From assembly GCA_036747295.1 (NCBI GenBank), contig DAIOCN010000039.1:1-18049 (forward strand): a stretch of DNA of 18,049 nt, read 5' to 3'. Source of the stretch: UBA4736 sp002404015. GTDB taxonomy: Bacteria > Chloroflexota > Dormibacteria > Dormibacterales > Dormibacteraceae. The translations under genes were made by a program, and so were the position numbers. The notes beneath the pieces were generated by a model. It was not told where the DNA came from and made no database searches. It saw nothing but the letters and a program-made list of their open reading frames with translations. Positions 15,757-18,049 of this stretch are shown here, in pieces; within the stretch, counting starts at the first letter, position 1, and each line of letters starts with the position of its first letter.

Positions 15757-16020
15757 CTAGTAGTCGTCGTCCTCGTCGGGTCCGCCCTCGCCTTCCTTCT
15801 TGCGCTGGTTCAGGAGGCGGATGAAGTCCTGGGCGCGAGCCAGCGCCTTCCACCTCTCCGGAAAGAAGTCCTGGGCCAGGATCTGCTTGTCCGGCATCTG
15901 GTAGACGGTGACGCACCACTTGTTGAGCGTGCGTGCAACCTCGACCTCGAAGTCCTTCTCCGCGGTCTCGTAGCGCACGACCCTGTCATCGTCGAAGCGT
16001 CTCTTTCCTGAAACAGCCAT
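15757..16020 (-). CDS. Hypothetical protein with acidic tail, 87 aa
   Basis: A small soluble protein I do not recognise. The N-terminus is charged (GKRRFDDDRVVRYE), the middle is beta/alpha with conserved-looking WCVTVYQMPDKQILAQDFF (35-53), then an Arg/Lys-rich helix (ERWKALARAQDFIRLLNQRKK) and a very acidic end, GPDEDDDY. The segregation of basic helix and acidic tail resembles small nucleic-acid-associated proteins, but no domain can be named. No Shine-Dalgarno precedes the ATG at 16020. GAGTTT 7 nt upstream, or TATAAT at 16069-16074 with a 48-nt leader, could drive it. Codon use matches the neighbours. Confidence 0.75.
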   Translation of the reverse strand: MAVSGKRRFDDDRVVRYETAEKDFEVEVARTLNKWCVTVYQMPDKQILAQDFFPERWKALARAQDFIRLLNQRKKEGEGGPDEDDDY

Positions 16021-16068
16021 AGCAATAAAACTCGAGCGGGGGGACTGCAGCTCATAGAGCGTCTGTCG

Positions 16069-16074
16069 ATTATA
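16069..16074 (-). promoter_or_regulatory. Consensus -10 (TATAAT) upstream of the 87-aa gene
   Basis: The minus strand reads TATAAT, the only perfect -10 hexamer noticed in the window, 48 nt before the ATG at 16020 and 31 nt past the galU stop. No -35 consensus lies 17 nt upstream. A short stem, GCCG/CGGC with an AAAAG loop, lies just before it and may mark the end of galU. Confidence 0.5.
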
Positions 16075-16105
16075 TCCGCATGCCCGCCGCTTTTCGGCCC
16101 GGCCG

Positions 16106-17023
16106 TCAGGCCAGCTCCCGGATCACCCGGAGCATCTCCTCGCGGAGGTCGGGGCGCTTCAGGGCAAGGGCCAGGTTGGACTTCAGGTAGTCCGGGATGG
16201 TGCCCGTGTCGTAGTAGTCGCCCTCGAACTCGAGGGCCACGACCCGACCCGCGCCGATGGTCCGCTTGATGGCGTCAGTCAGCTGCACCTCTCCCCCAGC
16301 GCCGACCTCGGCCCGGTGCAGAGCAGCGAACACGTCCGGCGCCAGGACGTACCGCCCGAAGATGGCGAGGTCGCTGGGAGCGCTGTCGGGGTCCGGCTTC
16401 TCGACCATGTCCACCACCTCGTGGAGAGGGCCCCGGGACGCGCCGGTCGCCAGAATCCCGTAGCGGCTGATCTGGTTGCGGGGGACCCGCCGGCAGGCGA
16501 GGACGGTGGCGCCGCCACTGGCCTCGTGGGCATCCATCAGCTGCTTCAGGCAGGGTGTCGCGGCCAGGATCACGTCATCCGGGAGCAGGACCGCCACCGC
16601 CTCGCCCTCGACCAGGTTGTGGGCCTGGTACACCGCGTTGCCAAGCCCCAGCGGCTCCTTCTGCTGGACGAAGCAGAGATGCACCTTGTCGGTGAGCGCA
16701 TCCACCTCGGCGAGGATGGCGAGGAGGTCGTCCTTGCCCCGCGCCTGGAGGTAGAACTCGATCTCGCGTGAGCGGTCGAAGTGGTCGACGATCGCCCGCT
16801 TGCCGCCCCCGGTGACCATGATCACGTCCTCGATCCCGGACGCGATCGCCTCCTCCACGCTGTACTGGATCGTCGGCTTGTCGACCAAAGGCAGCATCTC
16901 TTTGGGCTGCGCCTTGGTGACAGGGAGGAAGCGGGTGCCCAGCCCGGCCGCCGTGATGATCGCCTTGCGGATGCGCGGCGTGCGACCCGAGGCGGCGGGG
17001 GTGTGACTGGGATCCCGGGCCAT
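16106..17023 (-). CDS. galU: UTP--glucose-1-phosphate uridylyltransferase
   Basis: A 305-aa nucleotidyltransferase that makes UDP-glucose from UTP and glucose-1-phosphate for envelope polysaccharides and glycolipids. The nucleotide-binding loop ITAAGLGTRFLPVTKAQPKEMLP (about 23-45) is canonical. VTGGGKRAIVDHFD, EPLGLGNAV, LLPDDVI, VEKPDP and YYDTGTIPDYLKSN follow in the usual order. The first 18 residues (MARDPSHTPAASGRTPRI) form a non-conserved polar extension. The ATG at 17023 is preferred over an in-frame TTG at 17032, because TACATT at 17031-17036 ends 7 nt before this ATG. GalU could serve the GT39-like enzyme indirectly, but there is no operon link. Confidence 0.97.
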   Translation of the reverse strand: MARDPSHTPAASGRTPRIRKAIITAAGLGTRFLPVTKAQPKEMLPLVDKPTIQYSVEEAIASGIEDVIMVTGGGKRAIVDHFDRSREIEFYLQARGKDDLLAILAEVDALTDKVHLCFVQQKEPLGLGNAVYQAHNLVEGEAVAVLLPDDVILAATPCLKQLMDAHEASGGATVLACRRVPRNQISRYGILATGASRGPLHEVVDMVEKPDPDSAPSDLAIFGRYVLAPDVFAALHRAEVGAGGEVQLTDAIKRTIGAGRVVALEFEGDYYDTGTIPDYLKSNLALALKRPDLREEMLRVIRELA

Positions 17024-17027
17024 GCTC

Positions 17028-17036
17028 GACAATGTA
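17028..17036. promoter_or_regulatory. Overlapping divergent -10 elements between galU and the thioesterase
   Basis: The plus strand reads GACAAT (17028-17033), 7 nt before the GTG at 17041. The minus strand reads TACATT (17031-17036), 7 nt before the galU ATG at 17023. They share three bases and give symmetric 7-nt spacing in a 17-bp gap. This spacing is the main reason for choosing GTG 17041 over the ATG at 17032. Confidence 0.5.
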
Positions 17037-17040
17037 CCCG

Positions 17041-17406
17041 GTGGGTGACTTCGAGGCCGTTCAGCCCGGCATCGAGGGCCGCACGGAGCGGCTCATCGAC
17101 GAGTCGCTCCTGACGACGCACGTCGGCGGTGAGGGGATCTTCGCGACGCCGGCCATGATCGGGCTGATGGAGCTGACCTCGCATCGGTCGGTCGCCGACC
17201 TGCTGCCGGGCGGCTTCACGACGGTCGGCTACGAGGTCCACGTCCGCCACAAGGCTCCCAGCCAGAAGGGCGACGAGATCGTCGTGACCAGCGTGCTGCG
17301 CGAAGTCAACGGCACCCGGCTGCTGTTCGACGTGGCCTGCCTGGACGGCGAGACGGTGCTGGGCGAGGGCACGCACAAGCGAGCGATCGTGCCCGCCCGC
17401 CACTAA
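17041..17406 (+). CDS. FlK-like (fluoroacetyl-CoA-type) thioesterase
   Basis: A 121-aa hot-dog-fold thioesterase. The FlK catalytic triad Thr42/Glu50/His76 is matched by Thr36 (FATPAMI), Glu44 (LMELTS) and His70 (VRHKAP) with identical spacing of 8 and 26 residues. GFTTVGYEVHVRH and LGEGTHKRAIV are also typical. Most relatives are not fluoroacetate-resistance enzymes; they probably hydrolyse small acyl-CoAs, and that role would suit the acyl-CoA metabolism of this window. I choose GTG at 17041 because family members begin with about this length and a -10-like GACAAT lies 7 nt upstream. An ATG at 17032 would add three residues. It ends 7 bp from a convergent membrane-protein gene. Confidence 0.85.
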   Translation: MGDFEAVQPGIEGRTERLIDESLLTTHVGGEGIFATPAMIGLMELTSHRSVADLLPGGFTTVGYEVHVRHKAPSQKGDEIVVTSVLREVNGTRLLFDVACLDGETVLGEGTHKRAIVPARH

Positions 17407-17413
17407 GGAGCCG

Positions 17414-17767
17414 CTAGGGAGGAGCCGGCGAGAAGGGGCGGGCTCGGCCGACCGCCACGAAGGCGCCCAGCGCCAGCAGGACTCGCAGCGCCAGCAGGCC
17501 CAGCCAGGCCCGGGTGCCGACGCCGCCGGCGACGTCCGCGGCGGTGCCGAACACATCGTGAAAGAGGATCGCCGAGAGCGACCCCACGAGCAGAACCTCC
17601 GCCCGCCGCCCCTTGCCCAAGATCGCGGACGCCGCCGCAGCGAAGCTCGCCGCGACCAGGGCCGTCCCTGCCAGGAGGCTGAGGATCGGGTCGCCCGGCG
17701 GGTGGACCAGCAGCAAGAAGAGAAGGCCGCCCAGAGCCAGCGAAACCACGACCCGAGCCTCAGTCAT
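17414..17767 (-). CDS. Small membrane protein, 117 aa
   Basis: An unrecognised integral membrane protein with four predicted hydrophobic segments (about 6-21, 27-50, 58-79, 85-106), short loops, a single HPPGD turn after the first helix and a proline-rich end. It contains an AEVLLVGSLSAILFHD segment with a buried His-Asp. The ATG at 17767 overlaps the stop of the 54-aa gene (ATGA), so translation is probably coupled to it. Codon bias supports it. No function is proposed. Confidence 0.7.
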   Translation of the reverse strand: MTEARVVVSLALGGLLFLLLVHPPGDPILSLLAGTALVAASFAAAASAILGKGRRAEVLLVGSLSAILFHDVFGTAADVAGGVGTRAWLGLLALRVLLALGAFVAVGRARPFSPAPP

Positions 17768-17928
17768 GCCCTCTTGGCGCGGGCCGCCCGCCGCTTTTCC
17801 GCCAGCTCGAGGGTCAGCTTCTTGAGACCGGGGTTGTCCGCGATGACCTTGGGGCCCCGGATCTTCCGGTCGCGCGCCTTGACGCGCGACTTCTCCCGCT
17901 CCGGCAGCGACTCCAGGTCCTCGCTCAT
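17764..17928 (-). CDS. Small basic protein, 54 aa
   Basis: A short gene from ATG at 17928 to TGA at 17764-17766. The protein is highly basic and helical: SLPEREKSRVKARDRKIRGP, then VIADNPGLKKLTLELAEKRR and an Ala/Arg/Lys tail. It could bind nucleic acid or ribosomes, but no family is recognised. Support comes from the ATGA overlap with the downstream membrane-protein gene and from TAGCAT 9 nt upstream of the ATG, matching the leaderless pattern of the window. Repeat copy 2 begins 18 bp upstream of its start. Confidence 0.62.
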   Translation of the reverse strand: MSEDLESLPEREKSRVKARDRKIRGPKVIADNPGLKKLTLELAEKRRAARAKRA

Positions 17929-17937
17929 GTCCCCGGC

Positions 17938-17943
17938 ATGCTA
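17938..17943 (-). promoter_or_regulatory. -10 element of the 54-aa gene
   Basis: TAGCAT on the minus strand matches TAnnnT and ends 9 nt before the ATG at 17928. The -35 region would fall inside repeat copy 2. Confidence 0.42.
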
Positions 17944-17946
17944 CCG

Positions 17947-18049
17947 ACGACGGGGGAAGAACCTCGCGGTTCCTCCCCCGGGCCCTACCTCCCTTTTTGG
18001 AGTGGGCACTTGGTCGGCGTGATTGGAAGAGGGACTCAAGCGGCCCGGC
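17947..18049 (+). repeat. Direct repeat, copy 2 (cut by the window end)
   Basis: A 103-bp match to 15398-15498 in the same orientation. The opening 12-bp hairpin is kept, with loop TCGC instead of TAGC. The second stem keeps CTCC/GGAG but has a loop two bases longer (CTTTTT). The match runs to the last base of the window, so the true right end is unknown. Here it lies upstream of a leftward gene, whereas copy 1 lies between convergent genes. Confidence 0.85.

Noticed and set aside
14436..15824. 462-codon plus-strand frame running through the CaiB-type gene, the 179-aa gene and repeat copy 1
   Set aside because: It crosses three independent features on both strands and has no recognisable domain.
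15810..16055. Upstream-starting alternative frame (ATG at 16055, minus) overlapping the 87-aa gene
   Set aside because: It is Ser/Arg-rich with poor codon bias, whereas the 87-aa frame shows normal GC3 bias and a plausible fold.
17041..17406. Fluoroacetate resistance gene
   Set aside because: The FlK triad is present, but the fold is widespread in general acyl-CoA thioesterases and nothing nearby concerns organofluorine chemistry.
15398..18049. Repeat as a protein-coding duplication
   Set aside because: Both copies read KNLAVPPP-like in one frame, but the 2-nt length difference shifts the frames right after it, and there is no start or codon bias.

Overview
The window is GC-rich chromosomal DNA of a bacterium that degrades acyl-CoAs. 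Genes are tightly packed, the third codon position is strongly GC-biased, and many operon-heading genes look leaderless. The Flp-type pilin, a methylmalonyl-CoA mutase without its own B12 domain, FixC, a FlK-like thioesterase and an AMACR-like racemase would fit Chloroflexota/Dormibacterota or a deep Actinomycetota lineage. This placement is inference: there is no rRNA or other marker in the window. I see no tRNA, rRNA, CRISPR array, transposase, phage gene or recombinase.

Layout. 87-3750 (minus) is a five-gene operon with every junction overlapping: two SCP2-like lipid-binding proteins, 3-hydroxyacyl-CoA dehydrogenase, methylmalonyl-CoA epimerase and mutase large subunit. Divergent to it is a long-chain acyl-CoA synthetase (3785-5329). 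A palindrome holding both stop codons separates that from a cupredoxin lipoprotein (5343-5720), which is followed by a lone Flp pilin and an S9 prolyl-oligopeptidase-family peptidase. Next come a zinc-ribbon protein of unknown role, a membrane-anchored sulfite-oxidase-fold molybdoenzyme (8566-10059) and a FixC-type flavoprotein (10067-11392). A GT39-like glycosyltransferase and coaE (11412-13468) run tail-to-tail into DUF952 and a CaiB/AMACR-type enzyme (13414-14846). The right end holds an unknown 179-aa protein, two small proteins, galU, a FlK-type thioesterase and two coupled small proteins.

How the genes fit together. Acyl-CoA synthetase, SCP2-like carriers, hydroxyacyl-CoA dehydrogenase, the AMACR-like enzyme, mutase/epimerase and an ETF:quinone-oxidoreductase-like flavoprotein together suggest catabolism of methyl-branched or odd-chain lipids. 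Propionyl-CoA would be routed to succinyl-CoA and electrons passed to quinone. The pathway assignment is inferred from families and context.

Two things stand out. (1) A direct repeat of about 101-103 bp, roughly 93% identical, lies at 15398-15498 and 17947-18049. It can fold into a strong hairpin plus further stems, several of the differences fall in predicted loops, and it resembles no family I recognise. It is the best candidate here for an undescribed structured RNA or small non-autonomous element. (2) About ten genes carry a -10-like hexamer 7-9 nt before the start codon. In several divergent gene pairs the two -10 elements overlap physically, suggesting compact bidirectional leaderless promoters.
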